A stretch of DNA of 64,000 bases from Pegea sp. RAD2-039 (GCA_034620365.1 JAQGEQ010000330.1:372001-436000), one strand, 5' to 3'. Counted from the first letter of the stretch, positions 12,161-25,100 are shown. Numbers and translations: made by a program. Notes: generated by a model from the letters alone, not told the origin.

Positions 12161-13170
12161 ATGATCATGAATGATTTTTGATGTTTTGTAAACCTATGTA
12201 GCTTGCTTAATTTTATAAGAAAATTGCTAGTATTGTTTTTGTGAAGTTTTTGCAGATATTTCGTTCAGACATTAAATTTTCAAAGTTTATAAATTAAAAA
12301 TTTTTAGTAAATGTTTATAACTGTCAAAATATTAGACTTTAAGTCAATTTTTCTTCGTTTAATATGGCTTGTAATTTAATATGGCGATAAATTCTTTATA
12401 CATTTCCATGATAGTTAAATATGTATTTTTTTTTAATTTAAGCTTATCATTTTTAAATTAATTATAATTGAATGTAATTCAATGAGTCAAAATCAACTCT
12501 TAATTTTCATTAAAATATTCTTTAACTATAACTGAAATATATATATAAATATATAAATTAAACTAAGTATATTTGTAATTAAAATAACTAGAAAAAGTTT
12601 ATATTTTTTTATTAATCGTTGCTCACTATTTATGTAACATCATACAAGTTAATTCTATTGAGGAATTTACACTTGAATATGAGATAAATAACTGCAGATT
12701 AAAATCTGTAAAATTAAGGTTTAACTTCTTGTTGATCTATTTTAAACACTGTTAAATCTTACATTAATTACATACTTTTTAATTTTTAGTTTCTGAACTC
12801 ATGTTATCATTTTCACAAGCAAACGTGTTTTGCCCTCGTAACTGCTACATGTAAAGCAATATTATCTTTTCTACAGAAGAATTTTTTTTTCTATTTATAT
12901 ATTATAGAATTGGATATTATGTTGTCTAAATATTGAAATATAATCAACAATTTGTGAAAATACTTGCTATAGTTTACAAAAAATTGTTCTTCAAATTCGT
13001 TTTAATGAAAATATGTATATAGAACATCATAAGTTTCTGGTGAACACTTTTACAAAACTTGATCTAAGTTTGATTATTATCATTAGTAAACAAACTTATT
13101 ATATCATATAAAAATAATATATCACTTAAAACTAAAATTATTTCATATGGATATTTTAAAATTAAAAGAT
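12160..13170 (+). repeat. Type A 5' leader (ZF2), probably intronic in part
   Basis: Conserved leader, about 1 kb from block P to the splice acceptor. Closely similar to the ZF5 leader, including an ATATATATATAAATATATAAA run at about 12538. No open reading frame. Probably contains a 5' untranslated exon and an intron, but no donor could be fixed with confidence. Confidence 0.5.
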
Positions 13171-13184
13171 ATTCTTTTCTTCAG
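13171..13184 (+). promoter_or_regulatory. 3' splice acceptor before ZF2
   Basis: A pyrimidine-rich tract ends TTCTTCAG (AG at 13183-13184), 15 bases before the ATG. The same tract and spacing recur before ZF4, ZF5, ZF6, ZF7 and ZF8, which supports a real intron end. Confidence 0.6.
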
Positions 13185-13199
13185 CCTATTTACTTGAAA

Positions 13200-14360
13200 A
13201 TGAACTTGATACGAAGCAGCAACTTTACACGAAAAAGAAAACTGTCATCAGATGATGATGAGAAAAGTTTTAATAATAAAACTGCAGAAAAGAAAATTTT
13301 GGTAAACACTTCTGGTGGAGTACATAGCTTGTATAAACGTCATGCTGATGAAAATAGTTTAAATAATACTAAAGAAATTCCAACAACTACAAGTTTCCCT
13401 TATAAAGAGACTAACAGCGATAAAAAAGCATTCAAAGGGAAAGAATATAATGAAGAAAACAAACAATCATCTAATTTCAAAATCAAATATGAATGCTTAG
13501 ACTGTAACAAGAAATTTAAATTCAAATCTCAGCTTGTTTATCATGAAAGAACTCATACTGGTGAGAAGCCTTATGAATGTATAGTTTGTGAAAGAAAGTT
13601 TAGTCATAGATCTAGTCTTCTAAGTCATGAAAGAACTCATACTGGTGAAAAGCCATATGAAGGTACAGTTTGTGAAAGAAAATATTGTCATCGATCTAGA
13701 CTTTTAAGTCATGAAAGAACTCATACTGGTGAGAAGCCATATGAATGTATTGTTTGTGAAAGAAAATTTGCACAAAAATCTAATCTTTCAATTCATGAAA
13801 GAACTCATACTGGCGAGAAGCCGTATGAATGTATAGTTTGTGAAAAGAAGTTTAGTCAAAACACCAATTTGTTAAGTCATGAAAGAACTCATACTGGTGA
13901 GAAACCATATGAATGTCTTGTTTAAGAAAGAAAATTTGCACAAAAATCTAGTCTTTCAAGTCATGAAAGAATTCATACTGGCGAGAAACCATATGAATGT
14001 ATTCTTTGTGAAAAGAAGTTTAGTCAAAAGTCTAGTCTTCATTGTCATGAAAGAACCCATACAGGTGAGAAGCCATATGAATGCATTGTTTGTGAAAGAA
14101 AATTTGGTCATAAATCTAGTTTTCTATGTCATGAAAGAACCCATACTGGTGAGAAGCCATATGAATGTATTGTTTGCGGAAGAAAATTTACTCATATTTC
14201 CAATCTTTTAACTCATGAAAGAACTCATACTGGTGAGAAGCCATATGAATGTGCTGTTTGTGGAAGACGTTTTGCTCGAAATTCCACTCTTGTAACTCAT
14301 GAAAGGACTCATACTGGTGAGAAACCATATGAATATGTTTTTTGTGAAAAAAAAATTTAG
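13200..14360 (+). pseudogene. ZF2: type A zinc-finger gene with premature stop
   Basis: ATG at 13200 begins the conserved N-terminal region ([20 protein letters not shown]), 96 residues before finger 1. Five finger units follow before a TAA at 13923-13925 replaces the second Cys of finger 6 (codon 242). The frame then stays open for four more complete fingers (helices SQKSS, GHKSS, THISN, ARNST). It is lost where an extra A in an A run gives TAG at 14358-14360. Finger 3 has also lost its first Cys (YEGTVC). The first 241 residues could in principle make a four-to-five-finger protein, but three independent lesions argue for decay. Fingers 2-5 correspond one for one with fingers 3-6 of ZF5. Confidence 0.85.
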
Positions 14361-15280
14361 TTGAAATTCAAGTCAATTACGCCATGAAATGATGCATGTT
14401 TCTTAGAAAAAGTGAGATGATTTTGCTGGTAAATGTTTACTCACAATTTATAAGAATGAATAAATAGCTTTGTGAAGATCAGAGGGTTTAAAAATATAAT
14501 TTTTAAAATTGTTTTTTCAGTTTGAGTTGTTTTTTTTTTCATCAATTTTTTTTTTATTGATCAAATGGTGTATGTTACAGTAAATGATAATTATTTGAAA
14601 CGTTTTCTATTTTTATTATTTGTGATTGGCGGTTTGTATTTTTATTTGTAAACGAACTATATCTTTTTTCGTTCTTTGTCCAAGTTTAGTTGTTTAGTTT
14701 TCAAACCCTCAAGTTTTTTTTTGTCTCTTATTTATTACCAAAAAGCTTCTGTATTTAAATTTTAAGTTCTTAGTTAATCAATGCTGCGCAAACTGCTGAT
14801 AGATTTTAGTTTTAACAAATCCGTTTAAAACTTTTTAAATTTTTGCAACTTAATACTCTTCACAATTTTTTTTTTATTTATTTAATTGAAACTTCAGTTT
14901 TTAGTAGATACTCAAAATAATTTCAAGAAAATAAAGTTTCATTCTTAAAATCTTTTTTTTCAAACCTAATGCTATTTTGTTTATCATTTCATTTTAGAAA
15001 TAAATAGTTTTAATAAATCATATTGCATCATAATTAATCCCTTCTGCTATAGCACTAAGCAGTTTATTACCCGAATGGTTAAAACTAACTTGAAAGATTG
15101 AGTTGATGAAAAATTGAAATAATTATCTAATTTTTTTAAACTTTGTCAGCATGTCATTTATTACGTCAGAAAAAGAAATACTTGCTTAATGTTTGCCAGG
15201 AAGTTCAGTTTAAACTGTTTTATAATAGTATTATTTTAAGTTGTCAATTTAGATTTAATAATATTCTTTTTTTCTTAAAT
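14361..15280. other. Spacer after ZF2 with diverged block Y traces
   Basis: Bases up to about 14455 still resemble the type A 3' flank (GATGATTTTGCTGGTAAATG). About 14760-14790 resembles the sequence 3' of the type B gene near 39555 (TTCTTA, then TGCAAACTG). About 15000-15130 is a strongly diverged match to the block Y landmark series (AATAAATCAT, TTACCC, GATTGAGTT). No coding sequence seen. Confidence 0.35.
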
Positions 15281-15900
15281 TACTTTCAGTATATCTAAAC
15301 ACAATTACTTTTTCAACTGAATTACTTTCAGCAAACAAGATAAAACCAAAACATCTAGAAACTTTAGATTGCCGTTGTCTTTTAATTATGCAATCTACAA
15401 ATTCACCGAATTTCTTGAGAAAATCGTTTAGTTTATCTTTAAAATATTTTTTTTAATAATCAGCACAAGTTTGTGGATGACGTAAAAAAACCATTATGTA
15501 GAATTTAATTCATAAAAAAAATTTTGTACAAATACTTCAGTTTATTGTTTACAATATTAGAAAACTGGAAATTTTATTAGATGAACGAAAAGTTGATTTA
15601 ACACATCTATCCACACGATATCTTAGCCAAATTCATAATGTTTATAAAAATAAACATTTTAACTGCAAACAATAATCATATATATTATTACAAATGTAAT
15701 AGCAATTTATTACACCAAATTTTGACTCACAATAACTTTCTTTAGCTACTGAGAGAAGTCAATTACTAGAAATTTTCTAGACTAAATTTTCACATTAATA
15801 CAATTATACAATAAAGTTAAATTAATATAAACATATAAGATGGTTTGAAATATTGTAGACAAAAAACTATTAGACTGATAGATTTTTTGTAATTAAGAAC
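15280..15900 (-). repeat. Spacer repeat, inverted partner of 63430-64000
   Basis: The reverse complement of this segment matches the right edge of the window, for example CTACATAATGG then TTTTTACGTCATCCACAAACTT, and the segment reading ATTCGGTGAATTTGTAGATTG. Non-coding. It links the spacer after ZF2 with the region beyond ZF8. Confidence 0.65.
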
Positions 15901-16514
15901 ACTTTAACACTTTAATTAGTTTTCTCAAACAAATATTTTAATTAAAAAGATTACGTAATATAAAACAACAAATTTAGGATTTTATTTTGAGTAATAAATG
16001 ATACCTTAAAATTCTAAAAAAAGCTTAGAATTTACATATAATTACGTTCTAGACATAATCTATCGATTAAATTTATTAAAGATTTTTTTTTGGCATTTTT
16101 TAGCTTTTTTGACGGTTTATCGTTTTCTGTAGTCAAATTGTTTAATAAACAAACTGTATATTTTTAATTTGTAGTCATTAACATATTACATAAATGTAAT
16201 TCAATGATAATCTACATTTTAAAAGCTTTGAAAATGAAATTATATTAGTGGACTTGAAATCGAGATGTCTTAGGAGAAATTTTAAAGTAAATTTTAAACA
16301 GTCAAGATGTTTTTCTAATAAAATAGACCTTTACTAATGAATTAGAAAAGTATTATTAGAAAAATAATCACTGAAACCAGTTAACAATTAAGTGGATATC
16401 AATTAACTTTTTTTTTATTTAAATTTAGTTTATTATTTTTAAATAGTTTTAAATGTTTATAAAAGTCCTTCAATAACCCTTCATTTTTACAATCATTTAA
16501 CATTTAAATAACTG
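15900..16514. other. AT-rich spacer, nothing recognised
   Basis: No open frame, repeat or RNA gene was recognised in this stretch. Confidence 0.4.
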
Positions 16515-16576
16515 CTAACTAACTGAATTATGTCATCAGTATTTGTTGAAACAATCTCATTTGATAATGGTTGAAA
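16515..16576 (+). repeat. 62-base direct repeat, first copy
   Basis: CTAACTAACTGAATTATGTC onward matches 16848-16909 with about one mismatch. The spacing is 333 bases. Non-coding. Confidence 0.85.
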
Positions 16577-16584
16577 ATATATAT

Positions 16585-16634
16585 TGACAAGCGCAAGTTT
16601 TTTCACACTGTTTTTTAAGGTGTTTTCAAATCAA
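16585..16634 (+). repeat. Short repeat shared with 39819-39866
   Basis: About 50 bases around AAGCGCAAGTTTTTTCACAC, followed by a TTTTTTAAGGTGTTTTCAAAT segment, match the plus strand after the type B gene at 39819-39866 with only a few differences. Origin unknown. Confidence 0.7.
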
Positions 16635-16847
16635 TTATCTTCAGTTATTTTGAAAATGAATCTGCTATCTTATAGCTTTCTTATAAGATTTTATCCTCAC
16701 AGTTTTAAATAAAAAATAAAACTTAAAAGAAATGTGCTTCATATTTTGAATACTTTTTAAATAAAGCAAAATTTAGTTTACAATTAAGTTAAATTTAAGC
16801 TAAAATAAGTTTACAATCTATACAATTAGTCAGCAATTAAACAACCC

Positions 16848-16909
16848 CTAACTAACTGAATTATGTCATCAGTATTTGTTGAAACAATCTCATTTGAAAA
16901 TGGTTGAAA
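16848..16909 (+). repeat. 62-base direct repeat, second copy
   Basis: Second copy of the 16515-16576 sequence. The differing base is in CATTTGAAAATGG versus CATTTGATAATGG. Confidence 0.85.
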
Positions 16910-16959
16910 TAGAAAACTAATGTTTTGTTAATTAAACATCCCCTTTATAACAACTTTGC

Positions 16960-17240
16960 CATGAAATTCATAATATGAGTTAGCCGCATAAAAACCTGAC
17001 AACACAACCGGTATCATAGACTTGCTTTGTTGTCACATGATTGCTGGTGATCTGGCTGTAAGAGAATCAAACTGACAGCCTAAGCAAAGCTTGCAATCGA
17101 AAATTATGAATATTTGACCCGCTATAATCTGAACTTTACAGCAAGAAACACAATATAGTACAGATTACATCGGGACGAATTGTGACAATTGTAGTGAAAG
17201 AAAATTTAGTTGTTATATGCGGTGTATTCCGTTTAATGTT
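16960..17240. other. GC-richer spacer segment with finger-like scrap
   Basis: This segment is less AT-rich than its surroundings. Around 17185-17215 the bases TGTAGTGAAAGAAAATTTAG resemble the finger codons for C-x-E-R-K-F-S. The second zinc half is unrecognisable. It could be a very old finger fragment or chance. Confidence 0.25.
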
Positions 17241-17430
17241 TGTGGTTATCTGGTTGTTAGAGATCGATGATTACATAAAAATAAAATCAAATTTCTACAA
17301 GTAACCTATATTTTCTAGATAAAATAGATATCTGCTTTTATCTTAATGAGAAAAGTAATTACTAACTTTAAATTAGTTTCAGGTTACCAAGAACTAACTA
17401 ATAAGGATAATTTAAAATTATATTTTTAGT
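17240..17430 (-). repeat. Inverted partner of 38040-38340
   Basis: The reverse complement matches the region upstream of the type B gene. Landmarks are GTTATCTGG...GTTAGAGA, AAATTTCTACA and TCAGGTTACCA.GAACTAACTAAT. Non-coding. Confidence 0.6.
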
Positions 17431-17439
17431 TTAAGATTT

Positions 17440-19545
17440 ATTAACCTTTTGAATGTTGATATTCTAAAACTATTATAAATAATCTACTATATGAAATAAA
17501 ATCATCTCCAATAGTACTAGTTCATAAATTACCCGATTGGTTTTTTGAAATTAACATATTCAAAATTAACATATTGAGTTGCTAAAACAGTTTAAATTGC
17601 TTTCCTTATTTTGTAACTTTATACGTGAAACAGGAGAACTAATAAATGCTAATTTGTTACCAGTCCATTTTAATCTAATCGATGAAATTGCTTTAAATTG
17701 CTAGAATATTTATGAACCGCTTTTTTTTCATTACTTAAACGTCAGATTTGTTTGTATTTTCAGTTCTTACGTTTTCACACATATATTTCTTCACAAAATA
17801 ATATAGGATTTGTACATTTTAATGTCAGATTTTTTTTTTCTGTAGATCCTTTTGAGCGCTTGTGACTTTTGATGGTTTTCCATCTTTAAATCTCGAACAA
17901 CGGAATAAGTTGCTAAATAAAATCGAATGAATTTCTTCTTTAAATTCTTTCTTATATCTTAGTTTTCTTAATCTAATTCCAATACATCAGACGTACTGAT
18001 AAATATTGATTTGTTACATTGATGGTTTTATGAATGATTTTAAACTAATAATTGAGAATTGATAAATCTTCACAAAAAAAAATTACAAAAAACAACCGTA
18101 CAAAAAGTGCGATGTGTATCTCAAAAAACTATAAAATAATAAAATTTAAAAGAGTATATCAAATTTGAGGTAAAAATTTTTATTTAATTTTTATAACTTA
18201 AAAATACTAACTCACATTGTAAGACTTTATACCAAGATTAACAATTATTTAAAATTCACTCTTTGTGAAGGTATCTGTCTTAAGACATTTCGGCTGTTTT
18301 GTTGGTATTTAAGCAACTTTAACTATTAATAAATAAAATGTTTTTATAATTTATAGTAAATAAGATTTAGTGGTAAATTCTTCATTCCAAACAAATGTTA
18401 TTTCATAAGACTTTTTCATAAGATTATTTCAACTAAGGAATAATATCTTTATAGTTATAATCAGTTACTGCATCGATGGTTTGGTTAGGTGTTTTGGTTT
18501 GTTGTGATAATTAGAGTTCCATTTAAATTAGCAACTTAATGGTTGGTTCGATAATTAGAATTACCAAGAGCTGAAATGGATCTACAGTTATGTATCTAAC
18601 GCAGAAGTAGTAAACCGAACAGCTTAAAACACTCTAGCAACTTGCTTTAAAAAATATTAATCGTAAAGTTTAAAAATGATACAGTAGTAACCGATAAGAA
18701 AATATTAGTTTTTCTGCCGTACTTCGGAAGTTATAAAATTATAAAATAATTTAAACTATTTAAAAAACTCAATCTGTTAATTTTGATCCAACTATTTGGG
18801 TAAGAATTAGTCAAGTTTTATAGAAGATGATTTATTTATGATGATGTAATTGTCGATAATATGGAATGTTAAAAAACTTCATTTTCTAAATTTATAGTAT
18901 GAAGAGGATAATAACGTTTATTGTTATTATCTCTAACAAGCATTTCAAGAATGGAAATAGATTTTAAGATTTCAAAAATTAGTTCTCATAAAAATTGCAA
19001 TAATTACTAAAAACTGTCGTTTTACTTTCATAATAAAAACAAAACACAAAATTAATCAGTTTTACAAACATATAAGGATTTAACGAATCTTTAGAGGGTA
19101 ACTAAAAAGTAACCACAATTTCGATTGCCTTTATCAACTAAGAAAATATAATTACTTTCAAAAACTTGTTGAAAAATAATAGAAGATGTTAACAAATACT
19201 TAAAATACAAACTTTGAAAATTAAGGAATACAAACAAATTTTTTAATAGTTTACAAAAATAATTCACGAAAATAACAACATGAGACTACCAACTTTAATT
19301 CAAAGTAAAATATTAAATTTAAAACCGTTATTATGTATTGTAGACTTACACACTATTTCAATAATAGAGCAATCATTAAAATAGTTAATTAAAGCATAAA
19401 TTGCAACAACCAGCCAAACAAAAAATCATTATTTTGTTTCCTTTAAACTCCAAGATCTTTATATAGTTAAGTTACTTTTTAGTTTAAAAATATTTTTATT
19501 TATCCATACTTGAATTGTGAGTAAACATTTACCAGCAAAATGATT
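17440..19545 (-). repeat. Block Y copy (downstream of ZF3)
   Basis: Inverted relative to ZF1's block Y, as expected for a gene on minus. It includes the same inverted-repeat arms (about 17500-17900 and 18470-18830) and the 3' flank right after the ZF3 stop. It is cut off at about 17440, so the outer part of Y and all of Z are absent. Confidence 0.65.
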
Positions 19546-20928
19546 TTACTTCTTCTGATTAAAATGAGTTCTTTTGTGGTATGAAAGACTGGAATTACGA
19601 GCAAATTTTCTTCCACAAACAATACATTCATATGGCTTCTCACCAGTATGGGTTCTTTCATGACATAACAAATGGGTTTTTTGACTAAACTTTCTTTCAC
19701 AAACAATACATTCATATGGCTTCTCGCCAGTATGAGTTCTTTCATGATTTAAAAGACTGAAATTATGTGCAAATTTTCTTTCACAAACAATACATTCATA
19801 TGGCTTCTCACTAGTATGAGTTCTTTCATGACTTAAAAGATTAGATCTATGACTAAATCTTCTTCCACAAACAGCACATTCATATGGCTTCTCACCAGTA
19901 TGAGTTCTTTCATGACTTAAAAGACTAGATCTTTGACTAAATTTTCTTTCACAAACAATGCATTCATATGGCTTCTCACCAGTATGGGTTCTTTCATGAC
20001 ATAACAAATGGGTTTTTTGACTAAACTTTCTTTCACAAACAATACATTCATATGGCTTCTCGCCAGTATGAGTTCTTTCATGATTTAAAAGACTGAAATT
20101 ATGTGCAAATTTTCTTTCACAAACAATACATTCATATGGCTTCTCACCAGTATGAGTTCTTTCATGACTTAAAAGATTAGATCTTTGACTAAATTTTCTT
20201 TCACAAACAATGCATTCATATGGTTTCTCACCAGTATGAGTTCTTTCATGACATAACAAATGGGTTTTTCGACTAAACTTTCTTTCACAAACAATACATT
20301 CATATGGCCTTTCACCAGTATGAGTTCTTTCATGACATAACAAATGGGTTTTTTGACTAAACTTTCTTTCACAAACAATACATTCATATGGCTTCTCGCC
20401 AGTATGAGTTCTTTCATGACTTAAAAGACTAGATCTTTGACTAAATTTTCTTTCACAAACAATGCATTCATATGGTTTCTTACCAGTATGAGTTCTTTCA
20501 TGACATAACAAATGGGTTTTTCGACTAAACTTTCTTTCACAAACAATACATTCATATGGCTTCTTGCCAGTATGAGTTCTTTTATGATAAACAAGCTGAG
20601 ATTTGAATTTAAATTTCTTGTTACAGTCTAAGCATTCATATTTGATTTTGAAATTAGATGATTGTTTGTTTTCTTCATTATTTTCTTTCCTTTTGAATGC
20701 TGTTTTATGGCTGTTAGTCTCTTTATAATGGCAACTTGTAGTTGTTGGAATTTCTTTAGTGTTATTTAAACTAGTTTGATCTGCATGACTTTTATACAAG
20801 CTATATACTCCACCAGAAGTGTTTACCAAATTTGTCTCTTGCGCAGTTTTATTATTAAAACTTTTCTCATCATCATCTGATGACAGTTTCCTCTTTCGGT
20901 CAAATTTGCTCTCTTCTATTATATTCAT
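19546..20928 (-). CDS. ZF3: C2H2 zinc-finger protein, 460 aa, 13 fingers
   Basis: Probable nuclear sequence-specific DNA-binding protein. The ATG (20928) opens a type A N-terminus that departs from its siblings at the start ([17 protein letters not shown]), with a basic KFDRKRKL stretch and an SSDDDE acidic patch. Thirteen 28-residue fingers run from residue 97 to the end (C-x2-C-x12-H-x3-H, TGEKP linkers). Finger 1 ([16 protein letters not shown]) is the distinct first finger seen in all copies. Helices then cycle among SRKTH, SQRSS, SQKTH, SQRSN, SHRSN and AHNFS; the last ends KRTHFNQKK. All zinc ligands are present. No KRAB, SCAN, BTB or ZAD-like domain is visible. The finger order largely parallels ZF6. 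Molecular role is family knowledge; targets are unknown. Confidence 0.9.
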   Translation of the reverse strand: MNIIEESKFDRKRKLSSDDDEKSFNNKTAQETNLVNTSGGVYSLYKSHADQTSLNNTKEIPTTTSCHYKETNSHKTAFKRKENNEENKQSSNFKIKYECLDCNKKFKFKSQLVYHKRTHTGKKPYECIVCERKFSRKTHLLCHERTHTGKKPYECIVCERKFSQRSSLLSHERTHTGEKPYECIVCERKFSQKTHLLCHERTHTGERPYECIVCERKFSRKTHLLCHERTHTGEKPYECIVCERKFSQRSNLLSHERTHTGEKPYECIVCERKFAHNFSLLNHERTHTGEKPYECIVCERKFSQKTHLLCHERTHTGEKPYECIVCERKFSQRSSLLSHERTHTGEKPYECAVCGRRFSHRSNLLSHERTHTSEKPYECIVCERKFAHNFSLLNHERTHTGEKPYECIVCERKFSQKTHLLCHERTHTGEKPYECIVCGRKFARNSSLSYHKRTHFNQKK

Positions 20929-20943
20929 TTTCTAGTTACTAGG

Positions 20944-20960
20944 CTAGATTTAAAGAAAAA
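20944..20960 (-). promoter_or_regulatory. 3' splice acceptor before ZF3
   Basis: On minus the tract TTTTTTTTTCTTTAAATCTAG precedes the exon, with the AG complement at 20944-20945. The last bases differ from the TTCTTCAG of the siblings, so this acceptor is altered but still plausible. Confidence 0.45.
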
Positions 20961-21960
20961 AAAATTAAGTTTAAAATGTCTCTACGAAATCATAAAAAAA
21001 TTGTTTTTACACAATATATAATATTTTAACTACAAACTTTGATTTTTAAGTGATATAATATTTTCATATGATATACAAATTTGTTTACCAATGCTAACAA
21101 ACAAGCTTAATTAATGTTTTTTAAAAGTCTAAACCAGAAACTTATCATGTTCCATGTACATATTGGTAAATAAAAAGAACTTTCGATTAACAAATTTTTG
21201 TAAACTTTTGCAAGTATTTTCACAAATTGTTGGTTATAGTTCAATATTTAGACACCAAATTATCCAATTCTATAATAAATAGATAGAAAAACATTTTTCT
21301 ATAGAAAAGGCATTATTGTGTTACATGTAGCAGTTACGAGGGCAATAAACGTTTGTTTGTGAAAATGATAGCATGAGTTCAGAAACTAAAAATTAAGAAG
21401 TATGTAAAAAATTTAAGATTTAATAGCGTTCAAAATAGAACCAAAAGTTACTCCTTAAGTTTAAAGATTTTAGTAAAATGTCTTTAACAACTTAAGTTAT
21501 TTATCTCAAATTAAAGTCCTCAATACACTTAACTTTTATGATGATACTTTATAAGAGAGCAACGAGTAATTAAAAATCATATCCAACTAATTGTAATTAT
21601 TTCTAATTACAAAAATACAAAAGTTAGAGATTCTTTTAATCAAGAGTCAAGACTTGATATAGACTTATTAGGATTACACGATATTTAATTTAGACATAAT
21701 AAGCTCAACTTTAAAAACATACATATTTAAATATCATGAAAATGTATAAAGAATTTATAACTGACAATCCTACATAATCTAACCAAAATTAATTTAAAGT
21801 TCTTAGCATTGATTTAAGATTTTTATTTTAAAAAAGTTTGAAATTTTTTTGTCTAAACGCAATACCTGCAAAAACTACACAAAAGTAAATACTAGCAATT
21901 GTCTTATAAAATTAAGCAAGCTACGTAAGTTTACAAAATATCAAAAATCATTCAGGATTT
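20961..21960 (-). repeat. Type A 5' leader (ZF3)
   Basis: Inverted copy of the leader between block P and the acceptor. More diverged than the ZF2/ZF5 pair. No coding sequence seen. Confidence 0.5.
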
Positions 21961-22350
21961 TCTAACACCAATCATTTTTCTATATTGACATTAAATTTAC
22001 AAGTAACTAAAAGAGACTAAAGAGAGCAACAAAACCTTATAATTTAAAAAAAATTATAATAATATATATAACACAATTGACGTTACCAAACATATAAGCT
22101 TTTGGTCAAAGTCTTCTTAAGAATATATATATATGTTTGATTTAGAAAAGTGATTTATTAATCTTCAAAACAGTTGAGAGAAATTATAATTTTGAAAGCA
22201 ATGTTGGAAATAAAAAATTGTTTGTACGTAAATTATGATGACAGAATCAAAGTTCTAGAAGCTTCTGCTGTTTGGGTTTTGTAGCTTGTTGATTATTATT
22301 TCGATGCTTTTACTGCTTTGCTATTAATATTTGTTGTGCATTAAACTTTT
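21960..22350 (-). promoter_or_regulatory. Block P copy 4, upstream of ZF3
   Basis: Palindrome TTCTTAAGAA at 22114-22123 with TGACGTTACC at about 22078. ZF3 extends leftward and block X rightward. Promoter role inferred. Confidence 0.45.
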
Positions 22351-24290
22351 TCAGCAATATTGAGTAACTGCAAATCTAAACTTCTTAAGAAGCTATGTTA
22401 GTGCAGCTTGCATTCTTTTTTTGTTTTTTATAAAGCTACATAAAAGTTTTGATTTTCTAGAAGTTTCTTTTAAACATTAATCATTTAAACTTTTTTTGTA
22501 GAAACTAAAGAAAAATATAAAATCAAACTGAAATTTTTTATCCTACAAAAACTTAATCCAGATTAAGTTCCAAAAGAAATACAAACTTCCTTAAAATTGA
22601 TACTTTTACAGTTCGATTTTTGTTTGAGGTCGATAATTGTTATTAGAAAGCTCTTAAAAATCTTTTAGAAAATCATTTGATATTTTAATAAAAAAATTAT
22701 TTTCTTGTATTTCCTAATGACTTATTTATATTTCTTTTATTTTTCAGATTTTATTTGATTTATTCATTTATTAAACTTTAACTAAAAAATAACCTATAAA
22801 TAAACCAAAATATAAAATGATTTGAATTAAAAAATAAATATTAATCCATAACTTTGAGATTACTCATAGTGATTCAATATTAAAAATTACTTTCTATTAA
22901 TTTTAGTATAAAGCAGAAAATTTACGTGTACTTGTTGTCAACACACGGCTATATATTATTTCACAATAATCAATCCTAAAAACGTAGAATTTTTAGTTTA
23001 CTATTATACGTTGTCACATGCTTAAGTGTGATTAGTATATTGTATTTACGATTTGGTTAAGCAAGAATGCAAATAAACAGATAAAATAAGCTAACAAGAA
23101 TAGATGAAATTGGAACTATAACAATCATTTTTAAGTCTACTGATATGCCAAATGTTACATCTTTTTATTTCTTAATTTCCAACTTAATTAAGTACAAAAT
23201 GTGTTGTATGTGAGATTGTGGTTTAGCAAGAGGTGCTCTTTTCGGGCACCCTTCTTTTTGTTTATTGCAATAAATATGGAAAAATTATGATTAATGCATC
23301 GTTTATTTAGTATCGTTAGATAATAAAAAACATTTCATTACTTGAGTCCAAGTCAAAATTGTTATGGAGTTTTGTTCTTTTTGCTGTTACGAGCTGTCGA
23401 ATATTCTGGTAAACTAAAAAAGATAAATGATTACAAGCTGTTAGTTGTTAAACAATTTTTTTTGAATTGTTTTTGTTTTTCATTTTCTTCAATTTATTAA
23501 ATAATGCTGTTATTAATTAATTTGTGGTTTTTTAATACTTACCTTGTTATTTTTTAGATTTGCTTAAAAATCAAATTACCAAAAAACTGTTCAAAACGTA
23601 TAGCTGTTTTAAAATTTCAATTAAACAGTTTGTTTAGAAATTAAGAACCTTAGAAAGCAAAATCTACAAATAATTTGATATGAAATGATGTAAAAAAAAC
23701 AATCAATAAAACTTATTTTACCAAAATTAATTTATTTATTTTTATTCAACCTTTTTGTAAACCACAAACTCAAAACTTAAAATAACCCATAAAAGCCCCC
23801 AAATAACGTGAAAATACTGTGCAAAGGGGTTACTGCAGCCAGTGAGAAGGTCGCTGTGGCCCCATTTGCAACATCAATTTAAACATTTAATAAAGACCTT
23901 TGTCTGCTAGCCTTGCTCAACGCTTAGAAAGAGTTAAATGAAGTCTTTATCTGACTGAATCAATCCACTGAAATGAATTGTATCAGAAACTGTAATCTGT
24001 GTTTAGAGAATTGACTAAAGTTATTTATTAGACACTAAACATTGATAGAGCAAAATTAATTTATATATCTGTTTATTGAGATTTTGTATTCCAGTTACTA
24101 TGGCTGTTATATTCTCATTATTTATTACTTATTAACGATTATGTAATTAATTATCTTGTAATTATATTTATTATAATTTTTGATCAAATTTATCAATTTA
24201 AGAATAAAAACTAAATAGTTTTTAAAAAGCAAATAAATAATTCATCTGACTTTTAAAACTTTAGATCTTAACCCGGTCACTTCTTCATGT
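22350..24290 (-). repeat. Block X copy 2 (inverted)
   Basis: Inverted copy of 2010-3870. Contains the GC-richer segment at 23795-23878, the donor-like sequence read on minus at 23541-23542, and the hairpin at 23232-23250. No open frame of note. Confidence 0.7.
23232..23250 (+). other. Histone-3'-stem-loop-like hairpin, copy 2
   Basis: GGTGCTCTTTTCGGGCACC can form a seven-pair stem (one G-U pair) closing a TTTTC loop. ACCC-like flanking sequence follows, then TTTATTGCAATAAA 15 bases or so downstream. It is oriented away from block P copy 4. Confidence 0.4.
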
Positions 24291-25100
24291 TTTTAAGTAC
24301 AATAGCAACATAATATAAAGTTAAATATGAAAATCTCAATTAAAGATAATCAATAATTTAATACCCTTGTAGTTTATAAGAATTGTATAACAGATAAGTC
24401 AATAAAAACTAATAAAATTTAATTCAAATCTAATAATTTGCCAAGAGTTTTTAGCTAAAAATTTTATTTTGAATAGTATTGAAAATCTGATATTAAAACT
24501 CCATATCTGAAAACTTTCATATTTAGCTTTATTTAATTGGTAAAAGGAAACTAATAACGAAGAAAGGTAACATAACACTGCTAACCAACCACTGTCGAAT
24601 ACATAATGAACTACATATATAGCGTAATAGGGGATGAAATATTTAAGTAAATGGTAAAATATTCTACTGTCACTTCTAACAATAACAACACTACTTTTCA
24701 ACCTTATTGTTTGTAGCTTTGTGAATTAAAATATACCTCTTACTGCTGTCCTTGAAATTCTTTCTTAACACTTTAGTTAATCATTGCTTTTTAGATGGTA
24801 CATAAATGTTATATCGCTTTAATACTCATTTTTGTGAAATCAAGTTTTTCTAGCAATTAAATACTGTATCAGCCAAACAAAACTACGGAATCATCCAAAA
24901 ATAATAATATCTTTTAGAATAGTTTTTCAGAGGTTGTATAAAAAAAAATTGAAATGAATGGTATTTATAAGTGTTTCTTGAGATTTATTCGTTGTTTGTA
25001 ACTTTAAAAAATATAAAATATTAAAAATAATACAAAGGGAATGAACAATATTCTTACGAAGTTGGATTTTGCAGTTACTTTATAATAATAAAAAATTGAA
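24290..25100 (-). repeat. Type B remnant, coding part deleted
   Basis: Read on minus, the type B 5' region runs to about 24330 and then joins directly the sequence that lies 3' of the finger relic at 1975 (TATTATGTTGCTATTGTAC). The finger and the distal leader are therefore missing. A 100-codon minus-strand open frame (24399-24701) covers the leader. Its relatives at 609 and elsewhere are broken or in another frame, so I do not call it a gene. Confidence 0.55.

Noticed and set aside
23161-23250. Possible histone gene upstream of the histone-like hairpin
   Set aside because: No histone coding sequence could be read in any frame over the preceding 800 bases. Only the hairpin is kept as an observation.
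23537-23546. ATACTTACCT-like sequence resembling the 5' end of U1 snRNA
   Set aside because: It is the complement of a splice donor in block X. No Sm site or U1 body follows.
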